A stretch of 64,000 nt of DNA from assembly GCF_001640805.2 (NCBI RefSeq), contig NC_066843.1, forward strand, positions 9,821,686 through 9,885,685. Direction: 5' to 3'. Source of the stretch: Lates calcarifer. Taxonomy: Eukaryota; Chordata; Actinopteri; Centropomidae. The notes beneath the pieces are model-generated. The model did not search any database. It saw nothing but the letters and a program-made list of their open reading frames with translations, and had not been told where the DNA came from. The translations under genes were made by a program, and so were the position numbers. Of the stretch, positions 1 through 14,900 are shown in pieces (the first letter of the stretch is position 1; each line of letters opens with the position of its first letter).

Positions 1-1539
1 TTTCGATTGGCTGGTAGGGGAAATTTTTGTTTAAATTATGTATCAGGCCACCTGAGAACATGGTACAATGTAATAGTGAAATTCTTGTTCCACTTAGCTA
101 GCACATTTTAGACTGAAAGTGGCTGTGCAGTGTTTAGTGTCTTTGTAAAACTTCTATACTAACCAGGTCAGTGTAATTCATGTTTATCCAGAAAGACCAG
201 TTTGCTAGCGAATTTACCAGTCTAGTGCCAGGACACAGCAAAGTATAGCAGACAGGACAATACTAAGCTCTGCAGCAAATCTAATAAACCAGTTCCAGTT
301 TTCTTACGCCCACCAAGAATGGTAACCAAGCTGCTCAAATATTGGATCTCAGGAAATAGTGGAGGACAATTTCCTTAGAGCGTAACATTAGAATGCACAA
401 GCCTGGCTCCCGGAGGTTCGGGGCCACCACCGCTGGGCCGCTCCAATTAGACGGAGCTTCCCTGCTGCGTCCGAGCCAGCCTGAACACGGGAGCACCCGA
501 AAGAGAGCTGGGGAAGAAATGGAGGAAAGGGAGAGGGGAGACACACAGCCCTGAGTGCTGTGTTACGTTTGGCAAACATTTCACCTAACGTCTCCCCCTG
601 ACTACACTTCTGGCCCCTGATCACACTGCAAAGTGATCGTTAGACAGCAAAAAGGGAAAAAAAGAGGAAATAAAGAGATGAAAACATGAAAGATTGGGGA
701 GGCTGAGGGGAAATCCACTACTACTGTGGCTGACTGTTATCTTAGATTTGAAGAATGATGTCTAGGTATTTTGTATCTATTTTGTCTATGCATCAAGGGA
801 TTTCTCAAAGAAATCTCTCAATTACGCATGTTTTAGTATTTGTTGTGCTGCTAATTGACTGTTGAATTTGTTCAACTGGAAAATTGTTGTAAAGATTGAT
901 TCCAGATTTTGTTGACTCACACTTGCCTCACGCCTTAAAATCTGATCTGGGTGGAGTAGTAGTTAGTAAGTAGTAAACAGAAACATCCAAAACATTTTAC
1001 TCTTACTCTTTTACTATTTATTTTACTCTACATGCATTTGTTTTTGGTCCAAACTCAGCTGTAATCTAAGTATTCTCTTAAATTAAGGAAAAGACCAATA
1101 ATTCACATTTCTAAACATGAGAGGTTTTGGATCTACAGGTTAATGAAATACATGTGAAAGCCCCACATGAGCACTTTTAACAGTTGTTTTGGAGCTTGTC
1201 TCTACATAGAAATAAAATCATGTTAAAATGAATGAAACATGTTCGTTGTAGTCCCTGCTAATGAATAGACAGAAAGAAGTAGAAGAAGATAAAGGGTAAA
1301 TAGCATTTTCCTTTCCTTCCCGGACATAAATGATAATGGGTAGACCGCCATGTTTGCGCAACTAATCCCAAAATAGGATAAAATTTCTCTGAGGAGCATC
1401 AAAATTCAGATGATGTTAATTTTAAATCTGTGAGTACAGTACAGCATCACTAAATGCAGTTTGTTGACCTTCTCTTTTTCCTTTTGCCCTGAAATTGGAT
1501 TTATCAAGAATAGACTTGGCTCTATCCATTGTAATAAGA
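1..1539. other. Noncoding DNA upstream of sox9
   Basis: No gene is visible here. The short reading frames near 335-624 on the minus strand have no recognisable domain, start context or splice signals and look like chance. The stretch is AT-rich unique sequence with no long microsatellite. Confidence 0.6.
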
Positions 1540-1980
1540 CACCGTTTTAAAGCCCTTGAAGTATGCCATTGTTCATTTCACCCCTGCCCTTTCTGAAAGT
1601 ATTAATCCCATTGCCATGGTCTAATGCTAAAATCCCCGGTAGAAAACACCTAAGAGGACTGGATCTGCTTGACCACACAAGATATTCCCATTTCCCCTGT
1701 AACAAGTGATATCAAAGGTATAACTATGGTTACTGCTGAACAGCTAAGAGGAGGTAGGGTCCTTCCATTTGTGAGTATTCAGCAAAGGTTTGGGCATTGG
1801 CTCTGATGCAGGTGCTATCCTCTGGAAGGTGATTAGATATCATCACTCTTTCATTAACTCAGTATTTCTAGTATCGCGGTGACTGTGGAGAAAGAATGGC
1901 CCTTTTCATTGGTCATCCCGACAAATGAGCCTTGCTGAAAGGGCCAGGTTAAGGTGGGAGGATAATGAAACCAGAGAAAA
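1540..1980. promoter_or_regulatory. Candidate upstream regulatory block
   Basis: This is unique, non-repetitive sequence about 6 kb upstream of the sox9 promoter. It is dense in short motifs of the kind seen in vertebrate enhancers: TAAT cores, CATTG/ACAAA SOX-like cores near 1567, 1612, 1908 and 1921, and E-box-like words. It lacks coding potential. The call rests on appearance and position only; conservation was not measured. It could equally be neutral sequence. Confidence 0.25.
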
Positions 1981-3059
1981 TGGGGGAGAAATCTGTCAAA
2001 AAAAAAGAAAAAAAACAAACAAAAAACATGACACTAGGGATTTGTAAAATTGTACATGGATATTTACTAAATGTGAATATTTAAAATTATGTATTAAAAT
2101 TGTTACCACTTCAGTATCACTGTGGATCATCAAGTATGAGCCAAAAACTTTGTGGTGACAAATAAACAAATAAGGATGTCAACGAGGGGAGTTGACAAAA
2201 ACATGAAGGGGAAGTGGGGAAACACATTAAAGTTTATTTTTAGGTTATGACACCACAGGCGACAACAACTATCTCATTTTCACCTGATGCTTGAAACAGG
2301 TAGGAGGGGAGGAGGGCTGAATATTCCATTACGTAGCCCAGACCCCAGCGCATACAGGTTCTTTGTGAAAGGTGTCTCTGTGTGCAGGCAGAGGTGCCAC
2401 GCTGACATCATCCAGAGCTGTGGATGTGACTTCTCATGTGTAGTGGTGCCAGGGAGCAGCTAAGTACTGTCAGCCAGCCTGAGTCAGCGCTATACGCTCC
2501 AGACACAAATGTGCAAGAATCCATGACGGAAGAGAGTTTCACAACTTACACCACATATCCGCTCTAAACAACCTGAACAACAAGTTTAGCTGACTTAGGG
2601 ATTAGTACATCACTGGTGACATGTGATTAAACAATTGGAAACTGGAATTTTATGTATTTTTATATATATATTTGTATATTACTAGGGTAAATCAGGAAAG
2701 GACTGGTGACATACAGTAAACTATATATCTAAAGCAAGGAAGATAATAGTTGATAACGTTGGCTATATAGTGATAGAAAAAACTATGGCACCTTTAATTG
2801 TCATTAGTGTAAACATGGAGTTTTAGTTATTGAATAAATTCCTTTGTGATTATAGTGTGGTAGAAGCAAGGTGTCTGCTTGATTTTCTAAAGCGAGTTGG
2901 TTTAACAAAACAAATAATTAGGGTTTTTGTATGTACTGACTTGATCAGGGGTGTATTTAATTTTTTATGGGTTTTTCTACTGTGTTATTTTGTCTCTTAA
3001 AGCATTAGCCTGTCTTTTAAAAGTAATTTTTTCAGCATTGTAAATCACACTGACAGCGA
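1981..3059. other. AT-rich noncoding DNA
   Basis: There is an interrupted A-rich tract at about 1998-2027 and a TATATA-rich stretch around 2655-2685. No gene, RNA or clear regulatory element is seen. Confidence 0.6.
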
Positions 3060-3400
3060 GATCAGTGTTATTTTAATTCATCCTTTGAACCTGTCACCTG
3101 TTCTCTGTTGAGAGGAACCCTGCTGAGGATGCGAGCACATTATTAGCCTCTGCAAAGACTCAGGTAATGTCATAACATTTTGTCAGCACTTTGACAATGA
3201 GCTATTGTCATTCAGACATAATTACAGCTCAGGCCCCTATTATTGGAAATGTGGGAGAGTGACCTGCTGAGATCTCACTCAGCTTTTATAGTATTTCATT
3301 GTCTTTTAAATTGACTCTGGGGTCACGTCACCTGAAGGCATGGAAGGTACCTTGTAGTCACTCAGCAGAATTCAATATTGGATGTGCTTTTCAGGTGTGC
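3060..3400. promoter_or_regulatory. Candidate sox9 upstream enhancer with a paired SOX site
   Basis: This unique block lies about 4.5-4.8 kb upstream of the predicted sox9 start of transcription. It contains a perfect inverted pair TGACAAT-GAGCT-ATTGTCA at 3192-3210, TAAT/ATTA cores (around 3141, 3165, 3220 and 3239) and a CACGTCACCTG-like word near 3323-3333 that combines a CRE-like half and an E-box. SOXE proteins (SOX8/9/10) are known to bind inverted ACAAT-type sites as dimers, and SOX9 is known to autoregulate through distal enhancers. Use of this block as an enhancer is inferred. Confidence 0.4.
3192..3210. promoter_or_regulatory. Putative SOXE homodimer binding site
   Basis: The arms TGACAAT and ATTGTCA are perfect reverse complements separated by 5 bp (GAGCT), so two ACAAT cores face each other. 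This spacing fits the 3-5 bp gap described for SOX9 dimer sites in cartilage enhancers. The sequence is directly visible; occupancy is inferred. Confidence 0.45.
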
Positions 3401-6400
3401 TGTCAGAAAGGTTAGAAGGTTAGAGGATTTCATGCAAGCTGCCTTACAAGGTTTTAAGAATTCCATCAGAGGAAATACAACTATTTTCACTAGCTGAATT
3501 GTGAGCTATTGTCGTCATCACACTCAGTTTTCTAATGGTTTTCCGCTTAATGATAACATAAAATTATTGCTCAATGGTGGCACCTATCCAACATTGCTGA
3601 CAGTTATCAAGAACTATTGGTTCCACTGCATTTCCACATCAGTGTGCATTTCCTTCCCTGCCAGATACACTATCAATGAGTGCCCAAGGTGTTTCGATTT
3701 ACTAGAAGCCGGGACCAGATAAGGCTGAGATTATAGTGGCACTATTTCCAGGGAGGCCGGAGAAAGGAGAAGATATACAAGAAAGCGTGCGGCGGTAGTT
3801 ACCACACACTGCTGGACACAGGGGTGAAGGCCAGAATACATCTGTTTCTCAGTTGGACTGAATTTCCTCAGTGGCATAGCTGAGCCAGCTCATGTGTTAT
3901 CTGGTTCTGATTTGACCTGATGATGGAGGTGACAACTGCCAGGTCAATAAATAATCGCACTGTTATCATTCTAAAGGCCACTTGCGCATGCAGAATGTAA
4001 CTGGTATTACTTGTATTGTTCTTACTTTTCTACGAACATCATACAAGTGTATCAATGTGTTTTTAAGAACTCACCTAACAACATGCCTTCTAAAACTGTA
4101 TTTTTCAAGAAAGTTGTTTCCAAGTGTCTGCATGCTTTTCCTCCTCTGTCTTACTGGTGAGGCCACTGGGAGCTGTTGTGGTTATGTGTGGGATATCAGT
4201 GAGGTGTGAGAGAGTCAGAGCAGAGAATATAAGCCCATCCTTCTGAGGGTGTCAGGGCCTTGATAAGTCCTGTTTAAACTTTACCCTTTGCAAAATGCCA
4301 TGTGTCAACAGTTGCCCGTGACCAGAGCACTCTGATCTGGTTAGGCAAACACCTGAGGCAGCCCACCCATCCCCACGAGACATTCGCTGACGGTGGGAGA
4401 GGGTGCATTTCTGCGACCAAAACTGGCTTCTATTTTGAGATACAAATTTTTAAGAATTAACAAATGGAGGAACTAACAGTGAAGGCATCCGGAAGGAAAG
4501 TTCAGATAGTTTACCGAAAAGGATTTTCTCAGTTCTCCCTCTTGCAGTCCTCTGCCATGTCTGGGGCAGTTGGCACTAGTTGCGGAAAGTCTCAGACAGG
4601 TGTTATGCTGGCTGTGAGTGGTTGAAGCCACCTCTGCCTCCTCTAGTTCTGCCACACTATTTATCACCTGGTGAAGTCCTCTAATTCTGTATGGATCTCA
4701 CAGGAGATAATTTATTACATTGATGGTGTTAATGTACTCAAAGCTATTGCAAAATATCAGATCCATCTTTGCATTTTAGAAAGTCTCCACACAACCTAAT
4801 GTGCAGCATCCATATTTGAGCCATTAACCAGCTATTTGGTTAAAATCCTAAAAATCCTTTGTGGACTTAAACCTTTTCCTTAATGAAAAAGAGCTAAAAT
4901 ATAAAAAAAAAGACATCAGCACAACCCATGGTGGATTTGAAGTTACTGTTGTGACAAACACACTTCAAAGGCATCAACACAACGACTCATACATCTACTG
5001 CACTAACACATATACGCACATATACAACAAAGTTTTAAATAAAAGAGGGGCGCTCTGCTCAAACATTTGCAGTGGAATCTTGAGAGAGCTAGAAAAAGGT
5101 GGAAGACATGATTTGGCAGTTTACCCTCAGTGTTTGCCTCAAAATTTTAACGCCATAGCTCGAAGTCAAGCTGAGAAGTTTCCCAAGACCTGCACCGGCC
5201 TGCAGGCGGGTGTTCCGTGTTAAAGCTTACGAGCCTGGCCCCTGGGGATCTGCCCCCCCACCCCCCTCTCTCTCTCCCCTCCCCCTTTTTGGTCAACCAT
5301 AAGTCAGTTGGTCTGCAGGGGCACCTCAGACCCTCTTGCAGTCAGCACTGCGGGGGCGCGAACATGCCCAACCACACCTCTGATACCTCTGTGTTAGCCA
5401 TCACTGGGTTTCCTCCTCTGCATGTTGAGACCAGCCGCCTCACAGAATGAAAACTCTCAAATGGCAGCAGCTCTTGTCACACCGCCCACAACACAACACA
5501 CCACGTCATGTCGAAAAACTGCAAACAAAATCAAATCTTCACCTTCTAATGAGATTGCTGCGTGTCATTTTGCACAAAAGGCACATTTAATGCTAAGTGT
5601 AGGAGTATCATCTGACTGTCAGTAACTCTGACGTGAGCTGCAGCTCTCAGTAGTTACACTTTATTATTGAGGAAAATGGGTCAAGGTTTTCTGTCCAAGT
5701 ACAGAGAATCAGGTTACTTTGAGGTGTTATTAAATCAGCATAATTACACCTATCAAGTAGTGATGAAACAAAAACAACTTAACATCCCTTAACTTTTCCT
5801 ATCCCTTCTGCTTCTCTCCAACATGACCTTTGGAGGAGCACAAACTCTATGTCATGTAGTTGTGTGCAGGGGAGCTGACAAGGCAGTCTGCCACAGCCAC
5901 CAGTCAACTCGCGAGACAAGGAGCAGAAATAGCAGGTACATCTGACAGGCATATTAGGCTATTTTTAATAAAAATGTCACAGCCAGGACAGACTGAAAGA
6001 CTTTAATGTTACTGGAAACCTTAAACCACCACCTTCTTTACAGAGAAAGATTATCTTTATGGCAAAATGTTTATTTTTAGCAATGAAAGACACTGCTTGT
6101 AACAAAAAAAGCACACAAACAAAAAGCATTGTTTATATTTATCATATTATATATGATCGTCGTTTAAGTTATCTTAAATCTTTAAAGTCGTAGACTGTAG
6201 CCATGTCATAGTCATGTGTGTGCCTCTTCATGTTTTCACTGATAACAGATTTACATTTGTCTCCTAATAAAATTGTTTTAATGCTGACTAAAGTTGTGGT
6301 AAAAATAGTAAACTCTCAATCTTTTCATGGCTATATGTGGACTCATAACTTACAGTCGGATTTGGTTTCTAAAACTGAATACACAGATTATAGTGACTGA

Positions 6401-6829
6401 ACTCTCTCAACAAAGTGTCCTTTGTCCACTGAAAACAAGTGTTGGAGCAAATCCAGCAAAGTAGGTTTTAGTGTTGCAAAACAAACACGTTTGTTTCTTT
6501 CCAGTGTTTCATGCACTGTATATTAAAAATGTTTCAGCTTCACTGAGAAAATGTAACAATTATTTGATGTAGCCTAATATGATATTTAATATGCTCATAC
6601 ACTATATTATTGTTGTTGTTGTTGTTATATGTCGACATATTAATAGAAATTATCCGGTTACAAACTACAAAACGTAAAACAAACAAACAAACAAAAAAAA
6701 ACATCGTCAGTCAAAACAAATCATGAACCCAGGGAATAACCTTTCACGCTCGACATTGTGGGTGAAGACATAATCAAGCCGATTTTTTTTGGAAAAAAAC
6801 TATTTCTGATGAGAAATGTTTTGACTGTA

Positions 6830-6860
<31 letters not shown>

Positions 6861-6980
6861 CTTTTGTTCTTTGTTTTTTTGAACCAATAAACTGTATGCC
6901 GGAAAGAGGAAGACTAAAGTATAAATGTAGAGCGGGAATATGTTTTGTAATACCCTCTTGCTCTGTTTCAGTCATTGCAG
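3401..6980. other. Noncoding upstream DNA with minor simple repeats
   Basis: No convincing gene was found. Reading frames such as 4861-5223 and 3501-3722 show no domain or splice context. Features seen are a C-rich/CT tract at 5251-5290, a (GTT)n run at about 6607-6626, a 14-bp palindrome at 6627-6640, an (AAAC)n tract near 6678-6692 and a (TTTG)n tract near 6835-6860. Confidence 0.6.
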
Positions 6981-6981
6981 T

Positions 6982-6982
<1 letters not shown>

Positions 6983-7027
<45 letters not shown>
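6983..7027. repeat. (CG)n(CA)n microsatellite
   Basis: A short alternating GC block followed by about 18 CA units lies roughly 0.9 kb upstream of the sox9 promoter. The alternating purine-pyrimidine tract could form Z-DNA; any effect on sox9 is speculative. Confidence 0.95.
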
Positions 7028-7028
<1 letters not shown>

Positions 7029-7830
7029 GTTGCAACGCTGCCTCTCAAGTTTCTGGACCGCTGTCTCCCCCTGTTGGTTCCTGCGGTCACTGCGCAGAGC
7101 TGAGACGACTGAGAGCTGCTGCTCCGTAACGGCTTCACCCACTCACACTGACTGAACTCTGTCTCTGTGCAACAAACGGCTTAGACAACTGCCCGCGTTT
7201 ATTCAGACACAAACAATCATCACTGCTTATTCTACCAAAAACTTATCAAAGACACGTTTAAAACGGGTCCTTAGTTTTCTACTTTTCTAATTCATCCAAC
7301 GAATCACATATCACAGCTGACAGACTATATGCCTTCAGAGAAGCAAATTAAACATACAGATGAAGTTGGTAAAGCAGGGGGAATAAAAAGTAGGCACTTT
7401 CATCATATACACTAACAATTTAAATTTGTCATGTTATATACAAACGATCCTAAAGATTAAAATAAAGTCTGTAACTTGCAGCTATAAGAACTGCAATTCC
7501 AATTTGTCCCAATGAAAAAGAGACCTTTAATAATGTTGATTATACGGACTTGATGACTGTTATCAAAGAAAATTTAGAGTTTAGTTTTCTCTCCCTTAAA
7601 TCACTGTGCAGTTTAAATGGTTCAAATCATCATATTATTTAGTAGTTAGAGTAGTTAGAATTACAGTCCCGTTCTTTTTTTTCTCAGAGGGCGTCACTTA
7701 ACTTTTAATTCTCAACAGTTAAAACTTTACAATTTCAATTAAAGCAAAGATTATAAAGGGGAGAAGCACTTTTCCTAGTTGAACGGGGTTTTCACCGTTG
7801 TTGACTGCGAGAGTTTGGAGCAGAGTCATA
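7028..7830. other. Immediate upstream region of sox9
   Basis: AT-rich sequence with no gene leads into the promoter. A GC-richer segment at 7030-7140 follows the microsatellite. It probably holds proximal regulatory sites, but none is recognisable with certainty. Confidence 0.5.
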
Positions 7831-7915
7831 TTACGTCCCCGCCTCCAAAAAGTTTCCCTCCAATCATTTCCTCGCCGTCAAACATAAATCCAGGCATCGC
7901 CTCCTCTGCCCCTAG
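7831..7915 (+). promoter_or_regulatory. sox9: sox9 core promoter
   Basis: In order there are a TTACGTCC word (7831-7838, CRE-like), a GC box CCCCGCCTCC (7837-7846), CCAAT (7860-7864) and a TATA-like CATAAAT (7883-7889). Transcription would start near 7910-7920. That gives a 5'UTR of about 330 nt, close to the few hundred nucleotides of mammalian SOX9. CCAAT, CRE and GC elements are established features of SOX9 promoters. The exact start site is inferred. Confidence 0.6.
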
Positions 7916-8248
7916 ACTCTCCAGCTTATCCTCCAAGAGCTGATCTCTCAGTCACATTACTTTTTAAAGTCACAGTTTCAGAGTTAAGCATTAGAAGGCA
8001 ATCACTTGCAGTTTGCGTTATTGTCTGCGAAATTGTGAAAACCCCGAAGGAGCGACAAAAACTTTTTTACCTTTGGCATTTTTTTTTTTTTTATTTATTT
8101 TTTTTTAACTTTTCAAGGATTCAGCTTTGCCAGTCAAGCTGTGCGCCCTCTCAGGCTGTCACTGCAGTCTCTGGGCACAGCACTTGGATTTAGAGAGAAG
8201 GATTTTCTCCCTTTTTTACTGCGAGAAGCTGTTCTTCAATTTTTTCGC
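7915..8248 (+). other. sox9: sox9 5'UTR
   Basis: No ATG occurs between the predicted transcription start and the sox9 ATG at 8249, so scanning ribosomes meet the real start first and there are no ATG uORFs. The leader contains a long T-rich tract (about 8079-8107) interrupted by a few A. The context of the start is weak (CGC before ATG, A at +4). The upstream boundary is approximate. Confidence 0.55.
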
Positions 8249-10442
<2,194 letters not shown>

Positions 10443-10823
10443 GGAGGCAGCCTCAGCACTGACTGTACAACACCCATCCCATGCATAGACTTCTCTCTGC
10501 CCGGTGGCCTTCGTGCCACCATGCTACACATTCTTCATTGCCAACAGAAAAACATGACAAGGACTTTTTTATAGTACTGAAAATATATCTTTGGATTGGC
10601 TCACAACAGTGCCTTTTGTATTGGTTGGAATTGTGATTATATTTTTTTAGATATAATGTTTAAAAAAAAGTTAAATCCTCTGTGAGGACATACTGGGTAT
10701 AAATATTTTAGTATGTACTGTGTATGTGTTCTGCTCTTGTCATCTTCATTATAATTAGTGTCATCAGCACCCTCATCATCACGATTTGAAGGTTTAACAC
10801 GTTCAAAGGAAGCAGGAATGCTG

Positions 10824-10829
10824 AATAAA
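10824..10829 (+). terminator. sox9: Possible proximal poly(A) signal of sox9
   Basis: A canonical AATAAA lies about 380 nt after the stop codon. Use would produce a short 3'UTR lacking most regulatory sites. Usage cannot be judged from sequence. Confidence 0.4.
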
Positions 10830-11882
10830 AACACCCTCAGTGGCCTTACTTCTCACTAATGTATTTTTGTACAGGAAGTAAGAAACATCTGTTTACTGAC
10901 ACTTCCATCTCATAATAGCCTACATTCTGCTTTGAATTTTTGTACTGTACATATTTTATTGTAATTCCCATGAGATGCAAGAATTGAGCAATGCACGTTG
11001 GAGATAGATTTGAATTTTTGGCCATCATATGACTGTGTCATCAGTGAATTAGTCAAATATTCTACTTCTTGTTCTTTGCTTTAGCTCAAATTATTGTGTT
11101 GGAAATGCTATAGCAGGTGCCATGTAACTCTATTAGGGGCCTTACTGTGTTGCTAGATGTAACTGAGCAATGCTTGCTTTTATCTGGGTACTGCCTTGAT
11201 ACCATTGGTGCCTCTGGAGCCACAGTAGAGAGGCTCCATCCACTGGCGTTGCAGTGTCAAAACCACAGCATAGTTCTGACTTCCTGCTCGGGAGTGGGGG
11301 GATACAGGAAGTGACAATTGACCTGATTCTCCTCTGCAGCCAGCAGGTCTGAGTCTGGCGTGCTTCTGTCATTCCTACAGCCCCATCCTTTTCCTAACCT
11401 TTTTTTTTCTTAATTTATTCTTTAGCATTAATTTTATTTGAAAATAACTATTTGCAATTATCTTTTTAATTCAACAGCAGCTAACTGAGATTTCAGTGGA
11501 ATAGTTTGCTGACATATGTGGTACAAATTTGTTTATTTATCATTTGTAAATGTTTCCGTATAAAAGTTTCTTTTATTCATGATCTAGTTATGTACAGATT
11601 ACTTCTAATTACACGATGAGTCTTTCTCTAAAAAAAGAAAAACTGGAAGTTTTCTCTTTTTTTTTGTCTTTCTAACAAATGAATTAATGGATATGGAAGC
11701 TGCGGCTGTTTTGTAAAGAATTTGCTGGAATCAACAGGATACTATTTGTTTTTGAAAAAAAGTTGTGTTCCTCGTTTTATATTCTGTATCATTAGTTCTC
11801 ATTTTGTCATCTTCTTAATGCAGTTTCCCTAGGTAAACATGCCATTGTCTTAAAAGCTTATCTTTTGTATTATATTGTTTGC

Positions 11883-11888
11883 AATAAA
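11883..11888 (+). terminator. sox9: Main poly(A) signal of sox9
   Basis: AATAAA in GCAATAAAAACAAAAC is followed after about 20 bp by TG-rich sequence (TATGTGATC...TTGTGCC), the normal arrangement for cleavage near 11900-11910. The distance from the stop codon fits the long SOX9 3'UTR. Confidence 0.75.
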
Positions 11889-11909
11889 AACAAAACACTG
11901 AGAAATATG

Positions 11910-14900
11910 TGATCATCTTGTGCCATTAATTCCAAGCATGTTTCATACAGTATCATGTGCGTTGGTCCACAGCTTTGGTGTGATGCATTTGGGTTGCCAG
12001 TGCCTGTAGTAACTGTGAGCCAAATAGCAGTGAGGTTTATTCATACCAAATACAAAAAGATACCCTCCACTGACAGGAGACCAGCTAAATTAAGATGTTA
12101 TTTACTGAGTCTGGACAGTCTTTATAAATCTCACATGCTCAAAAAACAATGATTGTGACATGATTAAAGTGACACAGGTAATTTAATTTCTGCATTAATC
12201 ACAGCCAGCTCGTCAGCGATTCACTGCAGCAGTTTGGTAAAGTTAACGTTTTGCTTCTGGCTTCTCAGACCATGAGGTCACAGGTCCATTATTACCATGG
12301 CCTATCGAGAAGATGTATGTCCACACCCCTCCCCCCTCGCCTGTATACACGGCGGCTTAAAGAAACAAACTAGACATTGCATATTGTTTATTCATTACTG
12401 GCCAAGTAATAAAAGGAATAGGGCTGACCTTAATAAATCAGAGACAGTGTAAACACAATCAGGTACTATAGCTTTGTGTTGAAATTTGAGGCTCATTCAC
12501 AGATGACGTCTCTTTCCTCACATCAACTGGACTGAACCTTTCTCTACCACCCACCACTGCACCTCATCTACATGTGATGACTGGGCAGTTTCTTTTAGCT
12601 TGACTCAATAACTATGGCCAGAGAGTCATCAAGATCTAAACTCCAGGCAAAACTGTGAATCTTGAACTGTCGCAATAGATAAACAGTCACCAACCATTTC
12701 CACATGTCATTGAAATATTTTTTAGTATTTACTGGCACCAGCCTTAAGAACTTCCTCTCAAAACTTCTTGATACACTCTCCCTTTTCCCTGCATATGTTG
12801 CGCCAGCGAATAAATAATTTATCCTATGTTTGTTCATTTATTCTACTACTTCTACTTATTTAGTAGCTGATGTTAATTATGCAACAATAGGTGCAAATTT
12901 ACATTTCAAATAAATGGTCAATGGTAGTATTTTTGTAGTGTTAGGTTTAGAACAATTTTTCTTGTATAATTCTAGGGTTTCAAAATAGTATAAGCAGTGC
13001 TGTGTAACATTTTTCATCATATCAGTCTATGGATGACACTTTAAAATGCCAACTTTTAGTTCACTCACGTGCTCTGGGGTTTGTTAAAAGTAGAAAAAAG
13101 TAATAGGATGTGGGAATGTGGGTACAACTAAAGGGGAAATTACACTATTTCAACACACAATACCTCATGGAATTCACATATACAATATCTACAGTTAGAA
13201 TTGTGGTTTAAAGCTAGCATCCACAATTTTGCTTTATTGTTTTATATTCTGGCACTATCACTATGGTGCAGTTAAAATAATAAAATGGTCTATTCGGTTA
13301 GTTTTTACCCTGACTGTAAAGTCTGAAACTGTTTACTATGCTCCTTTTTGTCTTTTCAGTCATGTTTGTTATCTCTGCTACAGCTTCTCCCTCTGTAACT
13401 TTGCTTCAAAAACTGCTGCCTGTTCTCGTAATACTACTTCCAGGAACTAGCTTCTGATTAAAACAGTAAATTTGGAAAGATAGGAGAGAAGTAAATCACA
13501 TCAGTACGAAGTTACTTAAGGCTTGTTGTGTTGATGACAAGACAATGATCCTCCTGCAGGCTTGATTCTGCTGTCTCTGGTTAAATATGAAGGCTGACAT
13601 CTTTCCCACTGACAGTAAAGAGCAGGCAGAGTGTGTGTGTGAGAGTGTGAGCCCACCTCCTGCTGAGAGCCCCCTGAAGCACATCCATCACTGGATCTCC
13701 AGTGGTTCAGACCTGGAGCGAGGCAGCAAAGCAGCAGGGCCTCAGGGCCTAACAGGGCAAAGGGAGGCCAGTTAGTGATGGCCCTGAGGGAGAACAGGAA
13801 GAAGAACAGAAGAACTAATCAACTGTTTTTTGTCTTCAAAACATATTCAACCAAACTGAAACATCACAGACTATCAGAAAAACAATTTGAGGGGAATTAG
13901 GGAGAACATTTAACTCAAACTTTGACATTAGAGTTGTTAGGAGGAGCTCTTAATGTTAAAAAAAATATCTTGCCCCTCTCAAACTATTGGCAATAGTAAC
14001 CACAATGTCCTTATGCTGTCTGAGCTGGCTCTAGTGGACATGTATGTAGTAACATAGTACACAGAAAATGACTGGCTCCTGATAGAAGTCGTTGCCAGAA
14101 GTTTCATTTCTGTTCAGCAAAAAAGGAAAAAGTCAACTCTGGTAAACACAGGTCCATGTTCTTCCACTTTCAGAGAATGACCAGAACATTTCAGATGAAT
14201 TGTTTCATTCTCAGGTTGTTGGCAGTGTGAGTGCATGGGAAAAAGTGAAAGGTTTACATTTGCAAGTCCAGCTCCTCAAAAACCAATCACAAGTTCAGAT
14301 AAACTCAAATAAGGTGATCATATTATCACTTATGGGAAATAATTCTTCTTTCAAAATTAAAGTTTTTAAGAGCTTTTGACAGTCGCTATTGATCCCGTCT
14401 TCGGGAATTATTTGCCTGATGTAAACAGCGAGGTTCCACAAAGAACCAATCCCAGTGTGTTTACTTCACACTACATTTACTTTTCATAAGAGGAATAAGA
14501 CAGTGTGGATGATATAAAAGTCAGAGAGGACAATTTCAATGTGTGTAAAATGGGTATCAGGATCAACCTTACTGAAAGAAAGGTGGAACAATGAATAATA
14601 AATGCCGCTTTCATCGTGTTTCATCAGAATAATGTGTCATGTGGTGTAGAACCGTGTCAGGAAATGTCATCAGTATGAAGGCTTTCCTTGTTTAAGACCA
14701 TGGTGACTCACTTGTTGAGCTTTCCTGTGGACACAGACAGCCTTGCCCAGTAGCAGCCCAAACATAATGATAAATCTAATGTCTTCCATACAGCAACTTG
14801 CCAAAAGAAATAACAGCATATATACAGCAATGTCACAAACCAGATGCTGTCCGATTGTGACTTCTGATAACTAGAAATTTCAAAGCAACATCAGACATTC

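Larger units (their letters stand above)
10443..11905 (+). other. sox9: sox9 3'UTR
   Basis: About 1.46 kb of AT-rich sequence runs from the TGA at 10440-10442 to the poly(A) site. It includes a Pumilio-type TGTACATA at 10946-10953, several ATTTA words and an internal AATAAA at 10824-10829 that could give a short isoform. A long AT-rich 3'UTR is typical of SOX9 transcripts. The end point is inferred from the distal poly(A) signal. Confidence 0.7.

Noticed and set aside
8141..8248. In-frame extension of the sox9 frame upstream of 8249
   Set aside because: It starts at a GTG, not ATG. The residues do not match the SOX9 N-terminus, which begins exactly at 8249 ([10 protein letters not shown]).
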